Positions 53,980 through 62,049 of a stretch of DNA of 64,000 nt are shown piece by piece. This DNA comes from WHSW01 sp963729075 (lineage in GTDB: Bacteria; Actinomycetota; Thermoleophilia; Solirubrobacterales; 70-9), in contig CAVSMU010000010.1 of the NCBI GenBank assembly GCA_963729075.1, positions 461,724-525,723 on the forward strand, given 5' to 3'. Position numbers and translations under genes: made by a program. Numbering within the stretch: the stretch's first letter is position 1; each line of letters starts with the position of its first letter. The notes beneath the pieces are model-generated. The model had not been told where the DNA came from and searched no databases. It worked only from the letters and a program-made list of their open reading frames with translations.

Positions 53980-55178
53980 TCGGGCGCCTCCATGCTGAGC
54001 ACGACGTTGTGTCCGCCGAAGCCGAACGAGTTCGAGATCGCGACCGGGGCGCGCCCGTTGCGCTCGATGGGGCGCGACTCGCCGGGCACGTAGTCGAGGT
54101 CCAGGCCGTCGTCGGGCTCCTCGTAGTTGAGCGTGGGCGGCGCGACGCCGTCGCGCAGCGCGAGCACCGTGGCCACGGCCTCCACCGCGCCTGCGGCGCC
54201 GAGGAGATGCCCGATCGACGACTTCAGCGAGGACACGGGGATCGATCGCGAGCGCTCGCCGAAGACTCGCTTGATCGCCTCGGTCTCCGAGCGATCGTTG
54301 AGCGGCGTCGAGGTGCCGTGGGCGTTGACGTACTCGACTGCGCCCGGCTCGACGTCGGCGTCGCGCAGGGCGGCCTCGATCGCACGTGCGGCGCCGTCGC
54401 CGTCGGGGTCGGGCGCGGTCACGTGGTGGGCGTCGGCGGTGGCGCCGTAGCCGGTTATCCGGCCCAGGACGGTCGCCCCGCGCTCGGCCGCCGCCTCGGC
54501 GTTCTCGAGCACCAGGATCCCGGCGCCCTCTGCAATCACGAAGCCGTCGCGGCGGCGATCGAAGGGTCGGGAGACGCCGGACTTCGACGTCGCGCCCATC
54601 TTGCCGAAGGCGGCGATCGCAAGCGGGGTCACTCCCGCCTCGGCGCCGCCGACGACGCAGGCGCTGACGTCGCCGCGCTCGACCATGCGCAGCCCGGCAC
54701 CGACCGCCTGAGCGCCGGCCGCGCAGGCGGAGACGGTGCCGTAGCACTCGCCGCGCAGCCCGTGGCGCATCGCCACGGCGCCGGCCGCGGCGTTGGGCAT
54801 CATCTGCGGCACGCACAGCGGCGACATTGCCGCCTCGCCGCGCTCGCGCAGGACGATGTGCTGGTCCTCGATCGTCGCGATCCCACCGATCCCGGTGCCG
54901 ATCACGCAGCCGATGTCGGTGTCCTCGTACGGGGGGTCGGCGTCCCAGCCGGCGTCGTCAATCGCTTCCTGCGCGGCGACCAGCGCGAGCTGGGTGAAGC
55001 GGTCCGCGCGGCGCGCCTCGCGGCGGCTGATGTGATCGGTCGGCTCGAAGTCGCGGCAGCGGCCGAGACCGTCCTCGATTCCCGACTCGCCCGCGGTCCA
55101 GCGCTCGATCAGGGTCGGCGCGCCGACCCCGAGCGGGGTGACGGCGCCGAGTCCGGTGATGACGACGTCGCGCGTCAC
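53976..55178 (-). CDS. fabF: 3-oxoacyl-ACP synthase II
   Basis: Condensing enzyme extending acyl-ACP with malonyl-ACP. 400 aa from a GTG overlapping the acpP stop. The catalytic Cys lies in TVSACAAGAQAVG. The two His lie in NAHGTSTPLND and SSIGHLLGAAGAVE. Family length and order are normal. Confidence 0.96.
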   Translation of the reverse strand: MTRDVVITGLGAVTPLGVGAPTLIERWTAGESGIEDGLGRCRDFEPTDHISRREARRADRFTQLALVAAQEAIDDAGWDADPPYEDTDIGCVIGTGIGGIATIEDQHIVLRERGEAAMSPLCVPQMMPNAAAGAVAMRHGLRGECYGTVSACAAGAQAVGAGLRMVERGDVSACVVGGAEAGVTPLAIAAFGKMGATSKSGVSRPFDRRRDGFVIAEGAGILVLENAEAAAERGATVLGRITGYGATADAHHVTAPDPDGDGAARAIEAALRDADVEPGAVEYVNAHGTSTPLNDRSETEAIKRVFGERSRSIPVSSLKSSIGHLLGAAGAVEAVATVLALRDGVAPPTLNYEEPDDGLDLDYVPGESRPIERNGRAPVAISNSFGFGGHNVVLSMEAPE

Positions 55179-55426
55179 GAGGCCCTCGCTGCGATCAGGT
55201 CGATCGCGTCGCCGACGGTCTCGAGCTTGTCGAGGTCGCTGTCGGCGAGCTCGACGCCGTACTCGTCCTCGACGATCTGCGCCAGCTCGACCAGGTCGAG
55301 CGAGTCCACCTCGAGGTCCTCGAAGCGGGCGTCGCGCTTGATGTTCTCGCGCTCCTCGCCGAACTCGACCAGCGCGTCGGTGACCCGCTGCTCGATCTGC
55401 TGTTTGTTCTGGGTTGCTTGTGCCAC
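55175..55426 (-). CDS. acpP: Acyl carrier protein
   Basis: 83 aa acidic four-helix carrier. The phosphopantetheine attachment serine is in EVDSLDLVEL. The GTG at 55426 has AAGGAAAGGAAG upstream, a good ribosome-binding site. It is preceded by 32 noncoding bases after fabG, the only real gap in the operon. Confidence 0.95.
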   Translation of the reverse strand: MAQATQNKQQIEQRVTDALVEFGEERENIKRDARFEDLEVDSLDLVELAQIVEDEYGVELADSDLDKLETVGDAIDLIAARAS

Positions 55427-55458
55427 GTCTTCCTTTCCTTGTTCGTTGCCGTTACGCG

Positions 55459-56250
55459 TCAGGCGGTCATCCCGCCATCGACGGTCAGCGTTGCTCCGGT
55501 CACGTATGAGGCCGCCGGCGAGGCGAGGAAGCCGACGCACTCGGCGACCTCCTCGGGCGTGCCGGGGCGGCGGGCCGGAATCGCGTCTCGGAGCCCGCTC
55601 GAGATCCCCTCGGTCATCTCGGTCTCGATCAGGCCCGGCGCCACCGCGTTGACGGTCACGCCGCGGCGCGCGACCTCGACCGCGACCGTCCGCGTGAACG
55701 CGATCAGCCCGGCCTTCGACGCCGCGTAGTTGGCCTGGCCTGCGTTGGCGCGCTGCCCGACGACCGACGCGACGTTGATCACCCGGCCGAAGCGGGCGCG
55801 GATCATCGGCGTCAGCGCCCGACGGGTGAGCCGGAACGCGGCGCTCAGGTTGGTCTCGAGGACCCGGTCCCAGTCCGAATCGCTGAGGCGGATCGAGAGC
55901 GCGTCGGCGGTCAGGCCCGCGTTGTTGACCAGCACCAGGACGCGACCGAGCTCGCCCTCGGCCTCCGAGAGCAGCGCCTCGGCGCCATCGGGATCGGTGA
56001 CGTCGGTCTGGATCGCGAGCGCGGTAGCGCCGCGATCGTCGATCTCGCCCGCGACGCGCTCGGCGCCCTCGCGGTCGGAGCGGTAGTTGATGGCCACGGG
56101 CCAGCCCGCCTCGGAGAGCTTGCGCGCGATCGCGGCCCCGATCCCGCGCGAGGCGCCGGTCACGAGCGCGCAGCCCTCGAGCGGCGGGGTCTGCGACGCA
56201 GCCTGCTTCGCGCTCGGGGTGACGGCGTCTCGGGTCTCGGTCGCGGTCAT
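55459..56250 (-). CDS. fabG: 3-oxoacyl-ACP reductase
   Basis: 263 aa SDR reducing 3-oxoacyl-ACP. The NADPH loop is LVTGASRGIGAAIARKL, then NNAG, Ser in NVASVVG and the YAASK active site. A ~25-residue polar N-terminal extension precedes the fold. The start overlaps the fabH stop by four bases. Confidence 0.95.
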   Translation of the reverse strand: MTATETRDAVTPSAKQAASQTPPLEGCALVTGASRGIGAAIARKLSEAGWPVAINYRSDREGAERVAGEIDDRGATALAIQTDVTDPDGAEALLSEAEGELGRVLVLVNNAGLTADALSIRLSDSDWDRVLETNLSAAFRLTRRALTPMIRARFGRVINVASVVGQRANAGQANYAASKAGLIAFTRTVAVEVARRGVTVNAVAPGLIETEMTEGISSGLRDAIPARRPGTPEEVAECVGFLASPAASYVTGATLTVDGGMTA

Positions 56251-57257
56251 CGCGCCTCACCCCACTCGACGATCCCGGCGCCCCAGGTGAGCCCGGCGCC
56301 GAACGCGGCAAGCAGCACGGTCGAGCCGTCCTCGAGGCGACCGTCGCCATGCGCTTCGTCGAGCGCGATCGGCACGCTCGCGGCGGAGGTGTTTCCGTGC
56401 CGCGCCAGCGAGTCGACGACCCGCTCGCGGGGCAGCGAGAGCCGCTCGCCGACCGAGGAGAGAATGCGGCTGTTGGCCTGGTGATAGACGAAGAGGTCGA
56501 TCTCGTCGAGGCTCACGCCGGCGTCGTCGACGACCTCGAGCGTGACCTCGGAGAGACGGGCCACGGCGGCGCGGAAGGTGGCGCGGCCGTCCATGCGGAT
56601 CTTGCGCTCGGCGTGCGAGGCGGTGACGTTGCGCGAGCCGGCGCCGTCGGAGTGCAGCCGGATCGGCCCGATCCTGCCGGGACCGCCCGGGACGACGATC
56701 GCGGCCCCGGCGCCGTCGCCGAACAGGCCCGCGGTTCGCTTGTCGTCGTAGTCGATCACCCGACTCATCAGCTCGGCGCCGATCGTCAGCACGACCTCGG
56801 CGCGACCGGACTCGACCGTGGCCGCGGCGACGTCGAGCGCCGAGACGAAGCCGGTGCACGCGGCGCCGATGTCGATCGCGCCGGCGCGCGACGCGCCGAT
56901 CCGCTCGGCGACCAGCGGTGCGGCGTTGGGCACGATCTCGTCCGGGGTCGAGGTCGCGACGAGGACGAGATCGATGTCCGAGGGCGCGATGCCGGCGCGC
57001 TCGAGCGCCGGTCGGGTGGCGTCGGCCGCGAGCTCGGTGAGCGTTGCGTCGGGCGCCGCGACACGGCGCTCGTGAACGCCGGTGCGCGAGGCGATCCAGT
57101 CGCCGTCGACGCCGACGCGCTCGCCGATCGCCTCGTTGGCGACGGCGCGCTCGGGCACGGCAGCGCCGATCGCGGCGATGCCGGCCGTACGCGGCTCGCG
57201 CTCGTCGGCTCGGCTGCGGGCGGGGGCCTGGGCGACCCCGGGAGCGACCTCAAGCAT
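56247..57257 (-). CDS. fabH: 3-oxoacyl-ACP synthase III
   Basis: Initiates fatty-acid synthesis by condensing an acyl-CoA primer with malonyl-ACP. 336 aa. The catalytic Cys is in GAACTGFVSALD, His in YHQANSRIL and Asn in HGNTSAASVP. An N-terminal extension of ~25 residues precedes the thiolase fold. The start lies eight bases inside fabD. Confidence 0.95.
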   Translation of the reverse strand: MLEVAPGVAQAPARSRADEREPRTAGIAAIGAAVPERAVANEAIGERVGVDGDWIASRTGVHERRVAAPDATLTELAADATRPALERAGIAPSDIDLVLVATSTPDEIVPNAAPLVAERIGASRAGAIDIGAACTGFVSALDVAAATVESGRAEVVLTIGAELMSRVIDYDDKRTAGLFGDGAGAAIVVPGGPGRIGPIRLHSDGAGSRNVTASHAERKIRMDGRATFRAAVARLSEVTLEVVDDAGVSLDEIDLFVYHQANSRILSSVGERLSLPRERVVDSLARHGNTSAASVPIALDEAHGDGRLEDGSTVLLAAFGAGLTWGAGIVEWGEAR

Positions 57258-58122
57258 GGGCGACCTCCGCCTCGCGGGCGGTCTCGATCTCGACGTCGTC
57301 GAGCGTGCGGCGCACGAGGCCCGCGAGCACCCGCCCCGGCCCGACGTCGAGGAACCGTCGCGCGCCCTCCTCGTGGAGGCGGCGCATCACGTCGGTCCAG
57401 CGCACCGGCCGGGTCAGGGCCGCAGCGAGCAGCTCGCGCGGGTCGGACTCGAAGGGTTCCGCGCTCACGCACGAGATCACCGGCTCGCTGGGCGGGCGGA
57501 ACTCGATCGCGTCCAGGTAATCGCGAAAGGGCTCCACGGCCGCCGCCATCGCGGGCGAGTGAAAGGCCCCGGCCACGGCGAGGCGCTTGGCTCGAAGGCC
57601 CAGCTCGCGGGCGCTCGCCTCTGCCGCCTCGAGCTGGGCGTCGGCCCCGGTCAGCACGAACTGGTTCGGGGAGTTCTCGTTGGCGAGCCCGAGGTCGCTG
57701 CGCTCGGCGAGCTCCAGGGCCTGCTCGCGATCGCCGCCGACGGCGAGCATGCCGCCCTCGGGCGCCGCCGCGGCAGCGGCGTCCATGAGCCGACCGCGCG
57801 CGACGACGATGCGCAGCCCGTCGAGCTCGTCGACGGCGTTCGCGGCGGCGAGCGCCGCGACCTCGCCGAGCGAGTGTCCGGCGTACAGATCACCGTGCGG
57901 GCGACCGAGGCGCTCGTAGCCCGCGAGCGAGGCGCAGTAGACCGCCGGCTGGGCGAAGCGGGTTCCGTCGCCCATGCGGGCGAACGGGTCCTCCTCCCCG
58001 GTCAGCTTGCGGACCAGCTCGAGCAGGTCGGGGCGTTCGTCGGCGACGAGGTGGTGGTGGTCGGCGTCGCCAACCCCTTGGCCGGGGAAGACGACGGCGA
58101 GCTTGGCGAGGTCTTGGCTCAT
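57250..58122 (-). CDS. fabD: Malonyl-CoA:ACP transacylase
   Basis: First gene of the fatty-acid operon, loading malonate onto ACP. ATG 58122 (MSQDLAKLAVVFPGQG) gives 290 aa. The serine nucleophile is in YAGHSLGEVAAL, and Arg and His (AGAFHSPAM) follow at the expected spacing. The operon promoter should lie in 58123-58253, which contains a GC-rich hairpin. Confidence 0.95.
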   Translation of the reverse strand: MSQDLAKLAVVFPGQGVGDADHHHLVADERPDLLELVRKLTGEEDPFARMGDGTRFAQPAVYCASLAGYERLGRPHGDLYAGHSLGEVAALAAANAVDELDGLRIVVARGRLMDAAAAAAPEGGMLAVGGDREQALELAERSDLGLANENSPNQFVLTGADAQLEAAEASARELGLRAKRLAVAGAFHSPAMAAAVEPFRDYLDAIEFRPPSEPVISCVSAEPFESDPRELLAAALTRPVRWTDVMRRLHEEGARRFLDVGPGRVLAGLVRRTLDDVEIETAREAEVAHA

Positions 58123-58171
58123 GCACCACACCTACCGCAGCCCGTGCGTGCGGTGAACACGAGTTGGTCCG

Positions 58172-58193
58172 CAACCCCCCAACCGGGGGGTTG
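58172..58193 (-). terminator. Perfect 9-bp hairpin between the NarL-type regulator and fabD
   Basis: CAACCCCCC, loop AACC, GGGGGGTTG. It lies 61 bases after the regulator stop and 50 bases before fabD on the minus strand, so it could terminate the two-component operon. No T-run follows. A role as a regulatory element in the fab leader is equally possible. Confidence 0.5.
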
Positions 58194-58253
58194 GCGGTCG
58201 ACGGGTCGGGGGGGTCGGACGCCCTCGCAGGCGTCAGTGCGCCGAACGCCGGC

Positions 58254-58856
58254 TCAGCGAGTGAGCCCCAGCCGCTCCGCCCGGCGGGTCGCCTCGGCTC
58301 GGTTCTTGACCCCGAGCTTGCGGTACAGCGCGCTGGCGTGCTCCTTGACCGTGTGCGGGGAGAGGTACAGGCGCTCGGCGATCTCGCGGTTGGTCGCGCC
58401 GGAGGCAATGAGCGTCAGGACCTCGCGCTCGCGGTCGGAGAGCGGCGTCGCGGGCGCCTCCTCCTGGCGCCCGAAGACGGTCATCCCCTTGCCGACCATG
58501 CGCACCGCCATCGCGACCTCGTCCGCGCTCCAGTCCTTGGAGACGAACCCCGAGGCGCCGGCCGCCTTCGCCGCCTGCGGCGAGATCCATCCGATCCCCG
58601 AGATCAGCAGGACCCTCGTCTTGGGCGAGGCGCTGCGGATCGCCTCGCAGAGCTCCGCGCCCGAGCGCTCGCCGAGGAAGAGGTCGACGAGGGCGACGTG
58701 CGGCTTCAGCCGCTCGGCGGTCGCGAGCCCCTCCTCGGGATCGGAGGCGACGACGCAGCGCTCGACCCAGCGCTGGCGCCCGAGGAGCACCTTGAAGCCC
58801 CACTGGACGACCGCATGGTCGTCGACGATCAGGACCCGCAGCTGGCGCTCTGCCAT
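58254..58856 (-). CDS. NarL/FixJ-family response regulator
   Basis: 200 aa from ATG 58856. The receiver domain has VDDHAVV, the phospho-Asp in HVALVDLFLGE, and a Lys in GFVSKDWSADE. The LuxR-type helix-turn-helix is LSDREREVLTLIASGATNRE and SPHTVKEHASALYRKLG. It follows the GAF kinase by seven bases and pairs with it. Confidence 0.94.
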   Translation of the reverse strand: MAERQLRVLIVDDHAVVQWGFKVLLGRQRWVERCVVASDPEEGLATAERLKPHVALVDLFLGERSGAELCEAIRSASPKTRVLLISGIGWISPQAAKAAGASGFVSKDWSADEVAMAVRMVGKGMTVFGRQEEAPATPLSDREREVLTLIASGATNREIAERLYLSPHTVKEHASALYRKLGVKNRAEATRRAERLGLTR

Positions 58857-58863
58857 CCCGGCC

Positions 58864-60015
58864 TCACCCCCCGACCACGCTCGCGACGTCGCCCGCCGGC
58901 AACACCAAGCGAACGCGCCAGTCGTCGCCCTCGGGCCCGAACTCGAGCATTCCGCCGCGCTGAAGGGACTCGTAAGCGGCGAGGCGCAACCCGAGCCCGG
59001 AGGCGGCAGCGGCGGGCGAGGAGACGAGGCCGTCGTTTCGCACCTCGAGCGCGAACGCGCCCTCCTCGCTGGTGATCGCGATCCGCATCTCGGTCGGCTG
59101 GGCGTGCTTCTCCGCGTTGCGCAGCGCCTCACCGAGCACCGAGACCGCGAGCGGCTCGAGCCCCTTCGGGACTTCGGCTCCCTCCTCCCACCACACGCTC
59201 AGCGGCACCGCCTTGTACTGGCGACCGAGTCGCTGCAGCTCGTCGCGAAGGGTCGTACGCGAGGGCTCGGCGGTCGGCTCCAGCGAGCGGTCCAGGGCAT
59301 CGCGAAGCTCGCCCAATGCCGCCTCGACCTCGGCCGCCGAGCGCTCGCCGTCCTCGGCGCTGAGCTCGCGCCCGGAGCCGAGCACCATCGAGACCCCGAA
59401 GAGCCGCTGCATCACGCTCTCGTGGACCTCGCGGGCGAGCTCGATCCGCTCGAGCAGCAAGGCGTCGCGCTCGCGCTGGGCAGCGGCGTGGCGCACGGTG
59501 GTCGCCAGCGCGGCCGTGCGCCCGAGCGCGTGCATCGTCCGGCGCTCGTCCAGGTCGAGGCGGAGCTCCTCGCCGTTTCGGTCGGCGAAGATCACCCCGA
59601 GCCAGTGACCGGCTGCGGTCACCGGCGTGCAGGAGATCCCGGCCATCCCGGGCAGCTCGGCGTAGCGATCCGGCACCGCGCCGCTGAGTTCGTCGACGAC
59701 GACCACGTCGTCCGAGGCCAGAGCACGCTGCGCGATCGGCGTCTCCTCGAGCGTGCCATAGGTGTGAGCGATGATGTCCGGGTCGACTCCGTGGCTGCCG
59801 GCCGGGAGGACCATCCGCCGGCGCTCGTCGTAGAGGAAGAGCACCGCGCGCTCGAGCGAGGTGAGCCGGCATACCGCTTCGCAGATGCGGTCGTGGAAGG
59901 GGTCGGAGTCGGCGGCGGCGTCGCCCAGGCCGAAAAGCAGCCGCACCACGACGTCGAGCGCGTCGCTTCGCAGCGGCTCTTGATCGGAGCTCATCGGATC
60001 GGCTAGCCCCGGCAT
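58864..60015 (-). CDS. GAF-domain sensor histidine kinase (HisKA_3 type)
   Basis: 383 aa and soluble. The N-terminal GAF domain (residues ~25-175) is a likely ligand or redox sensor. The phospho-acceptor helix ELAREVHESVMQRLFG has the NarX/DegS-type His. The ATPase domain has GEALRNAEKHAQ and GLGLRLAAYE. The start could be the ATG at 59994 (MSSDQEPL). No metal- or haem-binding signature is obvious in the GAF domain. Confidence 0.9.
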   Translation of the reverse strand: MPGLADPMSSDQEPLRSDALDVVVRLLFGLGDAAADSDPFHDRICEAVCRLTSLERAVLFLYDERRRMVLPAGSHGVDPDIIAHTYGTLEETPIAQRALASDDVVVVDELSGAVPDRYAELPGMAGISCTPVTAAGHWLGVIFADRNGEELRLDLDERRTMHALGRTAALATTVRHAAAQRERDALLLERIELAREVHESVMQRLFGVSMVLGSGRELSAEDGERSAAEVEAALGELRDALDRSLEPTAEPSRTTLRDELQRLGRQYKAVPLSVWWEEGAEVPKGLEPLAVSVLGEALRNAEKHAQPTEMRIAITSEEGAFALEVRNDGLVSSPAAAASGLGLRLAAYESLQRGGMLEFGPEGDDWRVRLVLPAGDVASVVGG

Positions 60016-60123
60016 CGAGCCCAGGTTACGGGCTGGCGCCGAGAACCCACCGATCGCCTTGGACGGCGCAACGATCGATGGGCCGGCGCCTGGACCGCTC
60101 GGTCCCTGGCGTACATCCGTGCC

Positions 60124-60345
60124 CTACGGGGCCTCGGTCCGGTCCTCGCGGCGCTCCTCGCGCTGCTCCAGACGTTCTTCGCGCGCGTCGATCCGGGCGT
60201 CCCGCGCTTCCTCTCGGGCCTCGAGCTCGGCGGTACTGGTGGGCCCGAGCTTCGCGGTCACCGCCACGATCACCACTGCGACGATCGCCGCCGCGACCAC
60301 CAGCGAGCCGATCAGCTGAGCGATGTTGAGTCGCGCGCCATCCAT
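60124..60345 (-). CDS. Small membrane protein with a charged coiled-coil tail
   Basis: 73 aa: one membrane helix (residues 9-31, LIGSLVVAAAIVAVVIVAVTAK), then a Glu/Arg-rich heptad-like tail (EAREEARDARIDAREERLEQ). Function unknown. The start lies two bases after the preceding membrane gene's stop, so the pair is co-transcribed. Confidence 0.65.
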   Translation of the reverse strand: MDGARLNIAQLIGSLVVAAAIVAVVIVAVTAKLGPTSTAELEAREEARDARIDAREERLEQREERREDRTEAP

Positions 60346-60346
60346 C

Positions 60347-60775
60347 TCAGCGATCCGCGAGGAACTGGCCCGCCGAGCTCACCCAGGTGAGCACGAGGAG
60401 CGCGAAGACGGTGATGCCGATCATCGGCAGGTAGCGGCTCAGGCCGTGCAGACGGCGGACGACCGCCACCTTGAGCGCCAGCGCCACGAGCAGCGCCGTG
60501 CCGGCGACCATGTGGAGCGCCTTGTCGCCCTCCTCGAAACCGTAGTAGCTCAGGCACATCACGGCGACGACGACCGTGATCGCGACGATCGCGTCGCCCG
60601 ACGCGCGATGGGCGAGCGACGCCGGCCGCGCGCCGAGGAACGGCGGCCGCAGCTTGCCGTACCCGACCGCGATCAGCACCAGCTGGTACACGGCGAGCGC
60701 GGTGACCACGGACGCGAGGACGACCTTGACCTCGGTCGGGTTGCCGCGGGTGAGGCTGTCAATGAGGTCCTCCAC
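60347..60775 (-). CDS. Four-helix membrane protein (DUF6529/cytochrome b561-like)
   Basis: 142 aa with four hydrophobic helices at about 16-38, 58-76, 84-105 and 113-135. Histidines in SLAHRASGD and ALHMVAG lie at helix ends, as in b561-like haem proteins. The arrangement resembles families annotated as DUF6529. A haem or redox role is only inferred. It follows the CFA-type methyltransferase by seven bases. Confidence 0.65.
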   Translation of the reverse strand: MEDLIDSLTRGNPTEVKVVLASVVTALAVYQLVLIAVGYGKLRPPFLGARPASLAHRASGDAIVAITVVVAVMCLSYYGFEEGDKALHMVAGTALLVALALKVAVVRRLHGLSRYLPMIGITVFALLVLTWVSSAGQFLADR

Positions 60776-60782
60776 CGGCCGG

Positions 60783-61682
60783 CTAGCGGCGCTCGAACAC
60801 CAGCCGGTAGTGGTCGAGCAGCTCGCGCTCGAAGCACACGGAGTTGGCGCTCACACCCGAGGTGAACGCGAGCCGGAAGTCGCGACTGGTGAGCCAGCGG
60901 GGTACGAGGCGGACCTTGAGCAGCGTCTTCCGGAAGCTGGGCTCGCCGAAGCGCCGGCGCCACTGCTTGATCGTCTCGATGTAGTCGAGCCGGCCGCTGC
61001 TGCTCTCGAGGAGGCGGAAGTGGGGCTCCGCCGTGCGGACGATCTGCTCCCGGCCGAAGGGGAGGAAGGAACCCGGGAACTGGTACTGCATCAGCGCCAG
61101 ATACCAGGCGTCGGAGTCGCGCGGAGCGTCGATGTCGACGTCTTCGGGAGGGATCATGTTGCGCCCGAAGACCATCGTCTGCAGATAGAAGCGGCCGCTG
61201 CCGGGCAGGACGGTCGCGACCTTGGCGAACAGCTCGCGGTAGACGTCCTCCTGGCGCCCGGCGAAGTACTCGTCCGGCGAGCAGAAGTGCTCGAAGGCGC
61301 CGAGGCTGGCGACGGCGTCGAAGCCGCCGAACGTGTCGCGGTCGACGGTTTTCGCGTCGGCGAGACGTGCGTCGAGGCCATGGCGCCGGCAGGCTTCCGC
61401 CTGCGCCGAGGAGAGCGTCACCCCCACTCCCTCCCCGCGGCGCTCGCGGACGAAGTTGAGCAGCGGACCCCAGCCGCAGCCGAGGTCGAGCACCCGCCGG
61501 TCGGGCTCGATCCCGATCCGCTCGGCGACGTACTCGTGCTTTCGCCGCTGGGCCTCCTCGAGGCTGAGTGTGAAATCCCCGTCGTACTTCGCGCCGCTGA
61601 AGTCGGCCAGCTCTCCGAGACTGAGCCTGAAGATCCCGTCGATCAGCGAGTAGGTGAACTCAAGGTCCCCGCGGTCGGCCAT
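60783..61682 (-). CDS. CFA/mycolic-type SAM-dependent methyltransferase
   Basis: 299 aa of the cyclopropane-fatty-acid synthase family. The SAM loop is VLDLGCGWGPLLNF. GVTLSSAQAEACR and SLGAFEHF follow, as does the family YIETIKQWRRRF. Substrates in this family are unsaturated acyl chains of phospholipids or related lipids. It heads a minus-strand trio with two membrane proteins. Confidence 0.88.
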   Translation of the reverse strand: MADRGDLEFTYSLIDGIFRLSLGELADFSGAKYDGDFTLSLEEAQRRKHEYVAERIGIEPDRRVLDLGCGWGPLLNFVRERRGEGVGVTLSSAQAEACRRHGLDARLADAKTVDRDTFGGFDAVASLGAFEHFCSPDEYFAGRQEDVYRELFAKVATVLPGSGRFYLQTMVFGRNMIPPEDVDIDAPRDSDAWYLALMQYQFPGSFLPFGREQIVRTAEPHFRLLESSSGRLDYIETIKQWRRRFGEPSFRKTLLKVRLVPRWLTSRDFRLAFTSGVSANSVCFERELLDHYRLVFERR

Positions 61683-61872
61683 GCGCCTCGGCAGTCTTAC
61701 CGAGCCGCACGTCAGGCGGTCCGACGCTGTCGGGCAACGCCGCGAGCCAGCGCTCGATTTGGGGGCCGACGGCGTCGAGGTCGGACAGCGGCACGCACTC
61801 GCAGGTCCTCACGTTCTCCAGCGTGGTGGGACCGTCCGCGTGGACGTGGATGACGAAGGTGTATCGATTCAT
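61660..61872 (-). CDS. Small protein of unknown function
   Basis: 70 aa from ATG 61872 (MNRYTFVIHVHADGPTTLEN). It has a ferredoxin-like strand-helix alternation and two Cys in RTCECVP. The 3' end overlaps the methyltransferase start by 23 bases. No family recognised. Confidence 0.5.
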   Translation of the reverse strand: MNRYTFVIHVHADGPTTLENVRTCECVPLSDLDAVGPQIERWLAALPDSVGPPDVRLGKTAEAHGRPRGP

Positions 61873-62049
61873 CGCTCGCCGCTCGAGATCGCTACGGCGC
61901 CGGAGCGAGCCAGATCGCGGCGAAGTAGTTCCGCCCGTCCTCTCCGACCGGGGGAGCGCGTAGGTCTCGCGCGACATACGGCTAGCCGCACCGACAAGAC
62001 GCCGGGCAGCCGCATTGGAGCCGCCCGCCTTGGGTGCGAGCCTGGCCTC

